Source of the DNA: Sepioteuthis lessoniana | Lineage: Eukaryota > Mollusca > Cephalopoda > Myopsida > Loliginidae | Direction: 5' to 3' | Assembly (NCBI GenBank): GCA_963585895.1 | Contig: OY757904.1 | Span: 158,516,749 to 158,580,748 of the forward strand | DNA length: 64,000 bases | Part shown: positions 34,610 through 44,958 of the stretch, one piece after another | Layout of the letters: every line of letters starts with the position of its first letter | How positions within the stretch are numbered: the stretch's first letter is position 1 | Translations under genes and position numbers: made by a program | Notes under the pieces: generated by a model | The model's input: only the letters and a program-made list of their open reading frames with translations | Databases searched by the model: none | What the model was told of the DNA's origin: nothing

Positions 34610-35205
34610 GAAGTTTACTTACTTTTTCCTTCCTTATTCATCATATATGGAGTATATGAAGTTTCTTTTTCGTGGTAGTGGTGAATTGTAGGTTTGTTAG
34701 TAAATTCTGAAGTTCGTATCTGACTCCTTTTTCTTCTACTTACCACATTCACTTGTTGTCTTCTTTTGTCCATAGAAGCTGTAAGAGAATTAAGGGCGGA
34801 AGGATAAAGACAGGGATACTCTTAAACTCAAACTTTATTTGGGGGTTTTCGCCTATTCTCTGATGAAAAGGTTTTTCTGAACCAATACAAATAGTCGCGT
34901 TTCTCCCAGACAAGGCGTCGAAGTTTATTATTGAATTTTCAGCAATTACAAGATCCACAGTTCGTCATGTGTTCTGTGGATACGTCCAGCAGGGGTCGCC
35001 GCTTGTAGAAGATCCAACCTGCAGCTGAACCCCCCGAATTAGCGTGCACGTGCACTACCCATTAGTAGCCGAGAGGAAAAGGTTCGTCCAGTGGAAGTGA
35101 TAAAAGTTTACTGAAAAAGAATTTCTCCTTGGCGTTTCCTATCAGAGGCCTCCTGGGAAACTTTTACTTTTTACATTTTTTCTTTTTAATCCCTATACAT
35201 ATGGA
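34610..35205 (-). repeat. LTR-like repeat, family H, copy 3
   Basis: Best-preserved copy of the family at 16,290 and 26,490, in the opposite orientation. On the minus strand it runs GGGATTAAAAAG, CCAGGAGGCCTCTGAT, CACTTCCACTGGACGAACC, CTGTGGATCTTGTAATTGC, TATTGGTTCAG, AATAAAGTTTGAG, CCTGTCTTTATCC and GGAGTCAGATACG. AATAAA then a conserved block is LTR-like. The 69-codon frame in it shows no motif. Confidence 0.65.
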
Positions 35206-35689
35206 AAAAAAGAAGTTTGATTGCCTTTGAAACGATTTTTTAGGAATAAATTACAATCGCTTTGACTTATTTATTTTTGATAGTTTGTTAAAAATATGCA
35301 ACCAATTTTTACAAAAAACAGATATGAGATTTTTATACGAGAAACATTTAAAGAAAATATTTCATCACTATAAGATTCCTAACGGGACACCCCTTCCCCA
35401 GCCGTCATTTCAGAAATAAACTGAAAGAAAAAAACCTGTCCCAAGTCTTGAAAAAAATTGCCATCAGGATCCTTAATACAAGTGAATGGAAATTGTAAAG
35501 ATATCTTAAGACATTTCTTTGTAAATCAGAATTCCAATCTAACAGAAATGTAACTTTTATGGTAGTGATTGGTTAAAATGATAAAAAAATCTCCATTTTG
35601 ACAAGGTTATCAACAATCGGATTTGAGAGGAGAACTAAAGAGTATTTATTAAAATTCTGGATAAACTAATCAACGATGAACGTATTTAC
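35206..35689. other. Unassigned AT-rich DNA
   Basis: No gene or repeat recognised. Confidence 0.4.
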
Positions 35690-35955
35690 CTAACCCGTCC
35701 ACCAAGAAGACAAGACACAAGGTTAATTTTTCTAAGCGAGTACCACTGTGTTGAATTGAAGAATTTTTCTTCTCTCTGACCGGTTGTTATGCCAAGATCA
35801 AAATGTCCCGTCTGTCTGAGTATTTATCGATAATTCGAGGCGGGGAATTGTTGGATTAATACCTTTCCGAAAAGTTTTTGCATTATACGAAATGCATATC
35901 GTTTCATCGCAGATTTGGAATCGGGTCAACGAGTCCATTTCTTACGAATGAATAA
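35690..35955 (-). repeat. SINE family C, degenerate
   Basis: Minus-strand order of family C is kept loosely. On the plus strand I see ACACAAGGTTAATTTTTCTAAGCG (3' part; quoted from position 35,711 only to its first bases), GGATTAATACCTTTCCGAAA and TCCATTTCTTACGA near the 5' head. Confidence 0.5.
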
Positions 35956-36694
35956 TACAAATCTGAATCATCTAAAAATCTTTTCCTTGTCCTCTTTGCT
36001 TGACGTTTGAATAGTGCATTATTTTCCCGCAATTTTAAGGATTCAATATGAAACAAGTTTCCGAAATAATTTATTTAAGAAATTAGTCACAAATTTGCGT
36101 ACTAAAAGAAAAACATCTTGACACAATTATAAACTTAACCTTGTTTAAATGTTTCTTCAATTCTTATAAAAAGTTTATGAAAATGTTATGCTTAAAACGA
36201 ACAATCAAACTTAAAATAGATGTTAATATAATTTTTTAATATTCTTAATACCTTTGTCGGTGTCGGTTATTTCAAAAGAAAACTTGTTATTCTGGCCAGT
36301 ATATATTTCTAAATTTATTGCAAAAAACTTTGTTCTAAGATTTAAATTAGTTTTTGATTGATTTTTATGTATAAGAATATTCCTATTAATATTCCTATTA
36401 TATTCCTATAATAAAGTGGCTGATAAATGAGATAGAAAGAGATAATAATTAACAAATTCCTCACCAGCAATTCACATCAGGAAAAATGTCTTACAGGATC
36501 AAAAGCATCAGTAGCATGAGCCACTGATTTTACTTTCAAGTCTGGCTCTTTAAATAACTGAAAATCATCAATTGTTCCATATAAAAGAATGGCATTTTGT
36601 AACCTAAACATGAATAAATTTAAGAAGCTAAATTTCAATAAAATAATAAAATGATAGCAGCAAAACAATAAGGATCTCAATCTCTATGGTGGAC
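35956..36694. other. Unassigned AT-rich DNA
   Basis: No gene. A short direct repetition (TATTCCTATTAATATTCCTA) occurs at 36,380-36,410. Confidence 0.4.
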
Positions 36695-36705
36695 ATGACT
36701 GAGAA

Positions 36706-36993
36706 GGAGGTGCCCGTAGTGTAATGGTTATCGTCGCAGGAATTGGACACGGCGACACGAGTTCAAATCCTGGACTGATTGCATTTCACATAGCACTAAT
36801 ACCCTCGGGAAAGGTATGAATCCAATTATTCTCCCTCCAGCTATGGGTAAATAGTAGGGCAGACTAGGTTCTTCAGCCTTGGTGAGGCAACTCGTCTAGG
36901 AGAAGGAAAACTCTGAATTCAAACCTGTTAAACTCCGCTTAAAAATTGACCTTGTGTCATATCCTGCCCGAGCGGAGAGGTTGGGTAAATATG
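36706..36993 (+). mobile_element. tRNA-derived SINE family C, full length with target-site duplication
   Basis: Flanked by ATGACTGAGAA at 36,695-36,705 and again at 36,994-37,004, an 11 bp perfect direct repeat. The head has A-box-like TAGTGTAATGG (36,717) and B-box-like GAGTTCAAATCCTGG (36,759), pol III promoter elements of a tRNA. The body contains GGGAAAGGTATGAATCCAAT and CCTCCAGCTATGGGTAAATA; the 3' part has TTGACCTTGTGTCATATCCT. This is the reference copy for the family here. Confidence 0.92.
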
Positions 36994-37004
36994 ATGACTG
37001 AGAA

Positions 37005-37590
37005 AGAAATGGTTAAAGGTTCCTCTACATAAACTCTCGTTTAAGGTTCGAGGGGCAATCAGACGCAAGACTTGGGCAAGCAAAAAACCAAAAAAAAATG
37101 AGTTGTTACCTGAACGGTGAAGAATGAAGAAGTATATTTTGGGACTAAGCAAAACTGTCTGAAACTGGATAGCGATCAATCATAGATGCACAAAGGCTTT
37201 TTCTTCATCGACGAAGAAAATCATTCCACATGTTTTAATATGATTCCTACCGGTTTGAAGAACTTGTAACATTCAAAATAGACGAGTGGGATTTTTTTCT
37301 AACAATGTGTCTGTTTCTTCTTGATATGGAGAACAAGTGATAACCGATTTGTCTTTTCGTCTTGTTGACCTTTCTTCGAGAATATTTTTCGTTTTTCCAT
37401 CTCCACATTTTATTTATTTATTTATTTATGCATTTCTTTTTCTTTCGGATAAAATTAAATTATGTTTTCTTCTTAAGGTTTTCAGTTATGTAATAATAGA
37501 TAACTGTATTTTACTTTTTTCAAAATCAGATATGAGTAAGATTTTTTATTCCGTCTGAAATTCTGAAAAGTATGTGAGTGTTTTAATTTT
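37005..37590. other. Unassigned DNA
   Basis: Low-complexity T-rich frames (37,337-37,558) only; no motif. Confidence 0.4.
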
Positions 37591-37599
37591 ATCTAATTT

Positions 37600-38545
37600 T
37601 ATTTACTTCCAGTTACTTTGCTTCCTTGTAGAAATCTACAAATATTACAGTTACTCTGAATTTCTTTGCTCGTACTTCGTCGATTATTATCTGGAAGATG
37701 GTGCAGCGATTTCTTCGAAATTCGTTCTGATACGATTGAGAAACGGCATTATAAAACTTAGTAGCCGTAGAAGCAAGTTTTATACCTCTGTAGTTCTTTG
37801 TAATCCCGAAGTCGACTTTCTTGGAGAACGGAAGGATGCAACCTTTTATCCATTTCTCTATTAAGCTTTATTTATAGACTGCGTTGTATAATCGAAGATG
37901 TATGTCGTCAAATTTTCTTGTTTACATATTTCAGGAGGTATATCATCGAAGTTGGCCGCTTTTTTGTTTTTAATTTTGTTTTAATACTGCGTCAAGTTCT
38001 TCCTCCGAGTTTCATGTCTAATTAGTTATGAATGATTTTTTGGATAAGTTTGTCAGGGATCATAGAAGGGTTTTGGAGCAGATTCTTGAAATGTTCTTTC
38101 TACTTGTGAAGTATTTTTTTTTTGTTGCTATCAACTTAAAGTTTAGATTTTGTGATGCTTTTCCTCCGCTCACTTTATAGTATCCCCTACTTTTCATCAT
38201 TGTTCTTTTCCGAATTTCTTATTTTATTAATTTGACCTTGAATGTTCTCTAATTGCTCTTTTTGCTATGTTACTTCTCGGTGGGTTTTATAAAGTTTCTA
38301 CACATTAGCATTTGTTGGGCTTTTTTTTTCAATAAGGATGCTTTTTTTAACTTCTTGTAACTCCCATGGGATTCTACTATTGGTTTTTGGTTTGGTTGGT
38401 ATGCATTCTACTGTTGCTTCCATGTGGGTAGGAACAAAATTTTCATATTCGTCATTCGGAGTATGTGTTTCAGATATTTTCTGAAGAGTATCAAATTTGT
38501 TTCTTACTATAGCACTATGATTAGTGTCAAAGGTTGACAGGTGAA
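37600..38545 (-). pseudogene. RTE-like LINE family 1, inverted 5' segment (RT N-terminal half)
   Basis: On the minus strand, from 38,520 downward: 'RNKFDTLQKISETHTPNDEY' (about 38,440-38,500), then 'ECIPTKPKTNSRIPWELQ', a decayed linker, then 'KWIKGCILPFSKKVDFGITK' followed by 'NYRGIKLAS' (37,760-37,850). The 3' end is 'VRAKKFRVTVIFVDFYKEA' near 37,615-37,670. This is the endonuclease-RT linker and RT fingers of the same LINE whose palm and C-terminal half lies just to the right on the opposite strand. Its last block (FVDF) is the block at which the right-hand piece begins, so both come from one copy. Several stops; non-functional. Confidence 0.8.
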
Positions 38546-38874
38546 ATTAAATTAAATACTTAGATTAACTATGGGGATAATTTCTTAAAGGGAACTACAT
38601 TACTTTTGATAAAGTTGTATGAAAAAAGTGTCACCATAAGAATCATTAAATAGTTGTCCTCAACACAAATTCTGGATAGTTAAGTTTGAATTATTAAAAC
38701 ATAATAATTTTGAAAAGGTCATTGTTTTAATTTACATTTGGGATTCACAGAAATGAATTGTTTGAAAAGTCAGGGTTGAGCCAAGATTAGAATGATTGAA
38801 ATTTGACGGCTTTTCAGCAAAAGGTGTGACACAAGGCCATGATACAATTATAGAATACTGTTGATTGACTCGCC

Positions 38875-39862
38875 AGTGTTTCTTATTTCAGTGAAGATTT
38901 CTCCAAAGCATTCGATTCCATACACACGTTAACAATGGAGCAAATACTACATGTATATGGTCTTCCTAAAGAAACTGTTACTGTTATAGTAATGCTTTAC
39001 AAAAACACGAAAGCAATGTTTCACTCACTCGATAGAGACGTGGATTTCTTCGACATTGTCGCCAGAGTCTTGCAAAGAGATACATTAACATCATAAATCG
39101 GATAAAAGAAAATGATTTCACATTGAAAAAGACAAGAAGTAAACGATATCCTGCAAAAAACTATGACATACACAGACTACGTCGATGACCTAATGCTTAT
39201 TGCAAATACACCAGCAGTCAGAATCTTTGCTGTATAGCCTTGAGCAAGCAACAGCGGGGGGGGGGCATTGGCCTCAACATGAATGCAAATAAAATCGAGT
39301 ACACATGTTTTAAACAAAAAGGAGCCATCTTCACTCTTAGTAGTAAGCCTCTAAAATTAGTTGACCAGTTCACACCTTGACAGCAACAACTTATCTACCG
39401 AAAGTGGTGTCAACATACGCCTAGTGATGGCGTGGAATGCTAATGAGAGGCTATCGAATATACAGAAATTTAATAAATCTGATAAAATAAAACGATATTT
39501 CTTCCAAGCTGTAGCTGTGTCCGTACTAATATATCGATGCACCACATTGACTTTGAACAAATGCATTAAAAAAAAGCTAGATGGGTACTACTCAAGAGTG
39601 CTGCGTGCTGTTGTGAACAAATCCAGGAAGCAACACCACACAAAACAGCAGCTGTACGGATACCTTCCTCCCATTTCACAAACTATTCACATAAGACAAA
39701 CAAGACATGTGTAGCACTGCTGAAAAAGCAAGGATGAAGTGACGTTCTCTTATGGACTCCGACACATGGACACACCAGTCGACTTGTAAAGAATTATTAC
39801 ATCAGTTCTGTACGGTCATAGGACGCAGTCTAAAAGACTTACCAAGAGAAATAATTGAAAAA

Positions 39863-39866
<4 letters not shown>
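38875..39866 (+). pseudogene. RTE-like LINE family 1, sense 3' segment (RT palm and C-terminus)
   Basis: The plus strand gives 'EDFSKAFDSIHT' (38,893-38,930), 'MEQILHVYGLPKETV' and 'DFFDIVARVLQRDTL', with a decayed 'YTDYVDDLMLIANTP' active-site block near 39,170-39,215 (usual YADD changed to YVDD). The C-terminal region follows, overlapping the 117-codon frame at 39,361-39,714 ('KLDGYYSRVLRAVVNKSRKQ', 'QQLYGYLPPISQTIHIRQTR'). It stops at a (GA)n tract at 39,867. Frameshifts separate the blocks. Compare 44,959-45,990. Confidence 0.85.

Positions 39867-39911
<45 letters not shown>
39867..39911. repeat. (GA)n microsatellite
   Basis: About 22 GA units at the 3' end of the LINE relic. Confidence 0.95.
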
Positions 39912-39912
<1 letters not shown>

Positions 39913-40039
39913 CGGGAAACTTCCTGCTATTTTCATCCATGAATTGGAATTGATCAACAACAGATTTAAAATATGAAACAAGACTTTTTCATATCTGTAG
40001 TTGTTAAAATTTGCATTTCCTGCTGGTGCGTCTGAGCAT

Positions 40040-40260
40040 GTTGATTGATGCTGCAAACGGACGCGGCGAGTTTAGTTGGAATTCCGGCTGAACCTGTCTG
40101 TGTTCACTCTACACTAATATTCTTGGGAAAGGCATGAACCCGCCTGTACGAAGCTCAGATTCGGATAGAATAATAAGACTGGTTGATATCTCTGGCCTTG
40201 AGAGGGCAATCTGTCCCGGAGAAAAACAATTAATGGAATGTCTACACGAAGGTAGACTCC
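40040..40260 (+). repeat. SINE family C, degenerate
   Basis: Retains ACACTAATATTCTTGGGAAA, GGCATGAACCCGCC, GATATCTCTGGCCTTGAGAG and GGCAATCTGTCCCGGAGAAA in family C order; the head is damaged. Confidence 0.5.
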
Positions 40261-40698
40261 GATTAGTGACGAAGGTCTGGCAAGATTCTGATCCTTGTAC
40301 AGCTGCTCATCCTTTTAGGATCCCTTCAGCACTTTGATATTTTTTTTCTTTCAGATTTATATTGATAAACTCTTTTGACTTGAATGAGCAGTAAAAATAT
40401 GCAGTTCTATTGTATTATGTTGTGATCATCTGATATTTGCAGCTAGCAATTTAGCGGGTTGGTTTATTTGACCGGTGATTGTTTCGTTGAGGGATCTGTG
40501 TTTAAGGCATCGTGTTATTGTGATCATGCTTATTTGATAAGCCAGCATCGTTTGTCGACAGGAGGTGCTATATTTATAGTTGGAGAAATCTCGAAGCCTA
40601 ATGTCTCACTGTAAATAGTGATTCACATATTTAGGAAGGCAAAATGTATACAAGCCGGAAATTGGTAGAGCAGCAGGTTCAGAAGGAGCTTGGAGTTC

Positions 40699-40713
40699 AG
40701 AGAGAGAGAGAGA

Positions 40714-40767
<54 letters not shown>

Positions 40768-40800
40768 ATGTGTGTGTGTGTGTGCGCGCGCGTGCGCGCG
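40699..40800. repeat. (GA)n then (GT/GC)n microsatellite
   Basis: Compound tract; source of arginine/glutamate-rich and serine/leucine-rich frames on both strands. Confidence 0.95.
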
Positions 40801-40934
40801 TTACTCCGAAATCACTAAACCAGACCAGTGGAGAACCCGAGAAAGCCCGTTCAAACCCGTAGAGTTGAAGAACATAAGATACTGGACGAAACACTTTGTC
40901 TCAACATGTCAAATCTACTCGAATGCGGAAAATT

Positions 40935-41412
40935 GCCCAGTCGGCTGGGGCTGTAGAATACACTGACTGCTTTTCTGCAGAGCGGTAATAATCCCCGCCC
41001 AACAAGTGTCCTGGATATGAGACTAAACAATCTAATGCTGAGGTTCCTGTAATGTTGGAGCTTTGTGGAATGCGGACTACCCTTTCATTGTCATCACTTT
41101 CAGGTACACTCTGACCCGGAGCGGTAGCACCTTATAGGGTCCTATCTGTGGATCAAATAGAACTAAGCTGTGTAATTATGCTAAACTGAATTGTTTGAAA
41201 TAGAACTGTTATGACATTTAAACTGTAAACTTATGCTCAACTGAATCGTTTGAAATAGAACTGTTTTGACATTCAACTGTGTGTGAACAAAACAACTATT
41301 CTTATACTGAACTGAATTGTTTGGAATAGAACTGTATATAAGTATAGAAATGGATTTGCCATTAAATAACCTACAATGTTTGATGAGCCATAAAACCAAA
41401 TCAAACCAAACC
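40935..41412 (+). mobile_element. Composite SINE family A, plus-strand copy with probable TSD
   Basis: Core from GCCCAGTCGGCTGGGGCTGT at 40,935 to about 41,162, three ~55 bp units (41,165-41,335), and tail GGATTTGCCATTAAATAACC...AAACCAAACC ending 41,412. Left flank AATGCGGAA (40,922) and right flank AATGCCGAA (41,413) are probably a diverged target duplication. This copy shows the basic head-array-tail plan without rearrangement. Confidence 0.85.
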
Positions 41413-41931
41413 AATGCCGAAGACTTATGACTCCATACTGTCGGGAAAAGAAACCGAGAACTCCAGAATTCCCTTTCCTCGACTTTTAGATAAATGAATG
41501 TCCAAAGAATAATCCTGTGTTTAAAATATTTGTTATTGATTCTTTCTCTTCGATCACCGGACGATCAAAAGAATATATTGAATTTCGCTGACCCCAAAAT
41601 AATTTATAAAGTATTGTCTTTTACTTAACGCAGATGGCAAGTTCTGACCCTAATCTCACACTTTTCGTATTTAGTCACGTAGGCGTTGCACTATACTTTG
41701 ATATATGTCGTAGATATTTGAGGATAGACCAAGCTGTTGTCTTTTTAGCGTAGTTTAGGGATACACTCTGTATGTTGGTCAGCTGGTAGTCTTTTCCTTT
41801 CAGTGGATAGTACGAAATCAGGACGCTTCATTCTTGCACAAAGCCTAAATAATTAAGCAGCCAGTGGCCATTAAAGTTACTACATAAGCAGAATGGTCTA
41901 AGAGGTTAGCTTGTTAGTCATCGCATTACGT

Positions 41932-41978
<47 letters not shown>

Positions 41979-42035
41979 ACAGTATTCTGTCACTATTGTA
42001 GTTTGGAACATTCACATTCAGTCTTTCTTCATTTG
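41413..42035. other. Unassigned DNA with (GT)n at 41,936-41,978
   Basis: At 41,885-41,930 a tRNA-head-like AGAATGGTCTAAGAGGTTAG may be a SINE 5' end, cut by the (GT)n tract. Nothing else recognised. Confidence 0.4.
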
Positions 42036-42795
42036 AAGACACTCTGTCTTTTCCTTTGTGAAGTTCCTTAGCTTCTTTAGCCGCTTACCAGATCTTGAGG
42101 TTTCCAGTCATGCGTTTTCGAGGTCTACCCGCTGTTTATCAAGCAAATTAATGTTGTGGCGGCCTCTTTGAGTTCGGTAGTTGTTGGACCCTGTTATAGA
42201 AAATACAAAGGAATTTTGTACAACTGTTTCTTCGGACATCCACTACCTTTGTTGATATTGGAACGGTGTTGCAAATCTTGTACAGAGCCTGCTTGGAAAT
42301 TAGGCTGTTTGACTATAGGTGTCTAATAATAGGTCTCAGATGTTTACAATGGCAAGCATCAAACTTTTCAATAGCTGCCTTTGGAACTGTCCACCTGCAG
42401 CAATTGTACGTTATTAAAGACACACATATTTCATCATGTAGTCGCAGTCTCTTTGTTAGAGCAATTTTGGATCTGCGGATCCATATCTCTCAGAAATACC
42501 GAAAAACAATGTTCCTCATTGCACAACGTGCCGCTTTGTCAGAAGAGCTGCAGAGTATTGATCCAAGAATTTTTTCTTCTTCCAGTTTTCATCTCCTCAA
42601 AGGGATGTCTCATTTTCAACTAGGTTGTGTATGTCCGAGAGATAAACATGAGAGAACTCAGTTTTATCCTCTTTCGTAATTAAGTTCACGTCTCTTAATA
42701 CTTCTATTGCTATGAGGAAGAGTCTTTTAAGTACCCTCCTGTCCTCATCAATGAAGTCATACATGATCTATCTATTCCATATATTGGCAGATCAG
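42036..42795 (-). pseudogene. LINE family 3 reverse transcriptase C-terminal relic
   Basis: Minus-strand blocks from 42,790 downward: 'FIDEDRRVLKRLFLIAIEVL', 'NLITKEDKTEFSHVYLSD' (about 42,640-42,700), 'KILGSIL', 'KAARCAMRNIVFRYF' (about 42,490-42,535) and 'IWIRRSKIALTKRLRLHDE'. Next is 'YNCCRWTVPKAAIEKFDACH' with 'CKHLRPIIRH' (42,300-42,410), then 'SLISKQALYKICNTVPIS'. This is the RT palm-to-thumb and post-RT region of a non-LTR element distinct from families 1 and 2. Frameshifts and stops are few enough that blocks are easy to follow, but the copy is inactive. The 137-codon plus-strand frame at 42,266-42,679 is its shadow. Confidence 0.72.
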
Positions 42796-44950
42796 GTCAC
42801 GTGTCCCGTTACACCCCAAATAAACGGTTATAACATTACGTGACACAAATAGAAGGTTGCATCGCTACGGTGTTCAAATGGAAGTTTTGCCGGTACGGTC
42901 TCAATAGACATTTGTGTTATTATCACTAATATACATTTGTATCACTGTGGTACTATGCTAGTGATAGTGCCCAATGTGGTGTGACTACAAGTCACATTAC
43001 TTGTTGTTGTGGCTGTTGTGTTCGTGACTACCTCATTTACTTCCGACTGCTTGCTTTGTTAAGTCCTTCCGTGCCTACACCTGTGTTTGAAAGATCCATG
43101 AAGGCGGGGTTACACAATTCAGGCGGATCTTCTTCTGACGGTCAGGTGATACGAGGTGGCTAGATTGTCTAGCAACACAAAGAATACAGAAAACCCGTTG
43201 TTAACAAATAACAAAGATAGTTTTTATTGAAACAAGTTTATGAGACAATAAATAATAAGCAAACAATGTTTGCTTCCCTGGCAAAAAGAAGAAAGAATAT
43301 CGAGAGAGGAAGAGTGACGATGAGGTGCGGTCGGTATGATGCAAATGTTTTTGAAGTCAGGGACTTAGAATTAAAAAAAAAAAAGTCTTTAGATTCTTTG
43401 GAGTGACTCGGGTCCTGGATGGAAGGGATGCTTCTTTGGCAGACTTGAGTTTCCTAATCCTCTCTGATGATTCGTTTTACCATTCCGTTTTTTATAGATC
43501 AAAATCTGGACTAAAATGTTTTCTGATTGGTTGTCCAATAAGAGATAATTAGAAGTCATATTCCCATTGGTCACCCAATCATAGTTCAGGGTCATATCTT
43601 ACAGGTATAAGGAAACCCCTTTTTAGATTCTTTGACCAATGGGAACAGAGCAATGTGGTTGAACTAAAAATTCTCAGCCTTACCTGACTGGATGAGCCGT
43701 TCTCAGCTGACCTTTAGGGTAGAACAAAATTAAATCTCCCTTTTGACATTGACCTTTAAGACAAGGACTAGAAAAAATATGTTTTACGAAATGACCCGTC
43801 TCATCATTGTGACCAATGGATTTAGATGACAAACGAAAAATCGAATAAATTCGATGACCTTTAAAATCAAAAACAATTGTCAAGCACTTAACTGACCTTT
43901 AGGAACAATCAACCAGCTTTTTAGGTCAATTTGAGCCTTGAACAGAAAGATACTTATTTTAAGGATCTTTTTGTTTTTGAGATTTATATACTAATTTTTA
44001 TATATTTCATAAATTTTAATTTTTACATATTAATTAAGTATTTAACCTCACATCGTGTCACATCACCACGTCGAACGAATTTATGCGTGTAGCGCCTCAT
44101 CTTAAGTGTCAATAGGACCTCGTGATAACCTCACCGTTAGAAAAAGTGACGAACACACAAAAGCCCCGTCTTGGTTCCCTAATACAAAAGTTTATTCGCT
44201 TCTACACTTTTAGTAGGCGTCGGGAAGCGAGAAACAGTGTATGAAAATGGAGTCGACCGCGTCGGCTAGATAAAAAGAAACAAAATGTCGGGAGGAGAAA
44301 GAAGGCAGAGATAGACCTTGTTTTTTTTTTTTCGTTTTCTATTTTAGTTCTTGCACGTGCTTCCTCGTGGGGTCCGTCTTCACAAGTTCGCGTCTGGGTG
44401 TGGGACTCCTTTTTGGAGCTGTCATCTTCACATCGTCGTGGCTGGTGTTCAACTGACTGGTGTTCAACTGACTCGTCGCGTACGGTCGCCAACTAACTCT
44501 TTCCAGTCTCCACTGCCTTATAGCATTTTCATTTGAGTTCCCTTCTGCAAATCAGAACTAGTTGTTGATTCGCTGCGAATACGTTTCTATTTTTAACCCG
44601 CTCATCCCTAATTATTTTACACGTGTAGAGCATCTTCATTGAGACGACAGAACAGCAGTGAGGAGTTCAAGAGAAAGACAGTCTCCCTGCGGAGAGCTAA
44701 TTGTTGTACTAAATTCAGCTGAATAGAATATCATGATGCGGACCCTTAGTTTGGTATCTGACAGCAGTAATATGACCAGTCGCGGTATGGTAAATACTCT
44801 AAATTATCTACTTTGTTTTTTTGCTTACAAGTGGGGTTCCCAGTGGGACGCAAATTCACCATGCTTGAAAATTAGCAAGATGAATTTACTGACTTACCAA
44901 AATCAGCAATGTTGATAAAAGTGTGAACTGAAAATTTATTGTGATATAAT
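42796..44950. other. Unassigned DNA, possibly with LTR-like remnants
   Basis: No gene supported. 43,160-43,650 has several CCAAT/ATTGG boxes (near 43,528, 43,564, 43,630) and, on the minus strand, CAATAAAAACTATC (about 43,220), which would suit a minus-strand LTR. 44,040-44,560 is GC-richer with a 16 bp direct repeat GGTGTTCAACTGACT at 44,443-44,473. No TG...CA ends or target duplication were identified. Confidence 0.35.
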
Positions 44951-44958
44951 CATCATCA

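Noticed and set aside
42266-42679. 137-codon plus-strand frame
   Set aside because: Antisense shadow of the LINE family 3 relic, which shows clear RT blocks on the minus strand.
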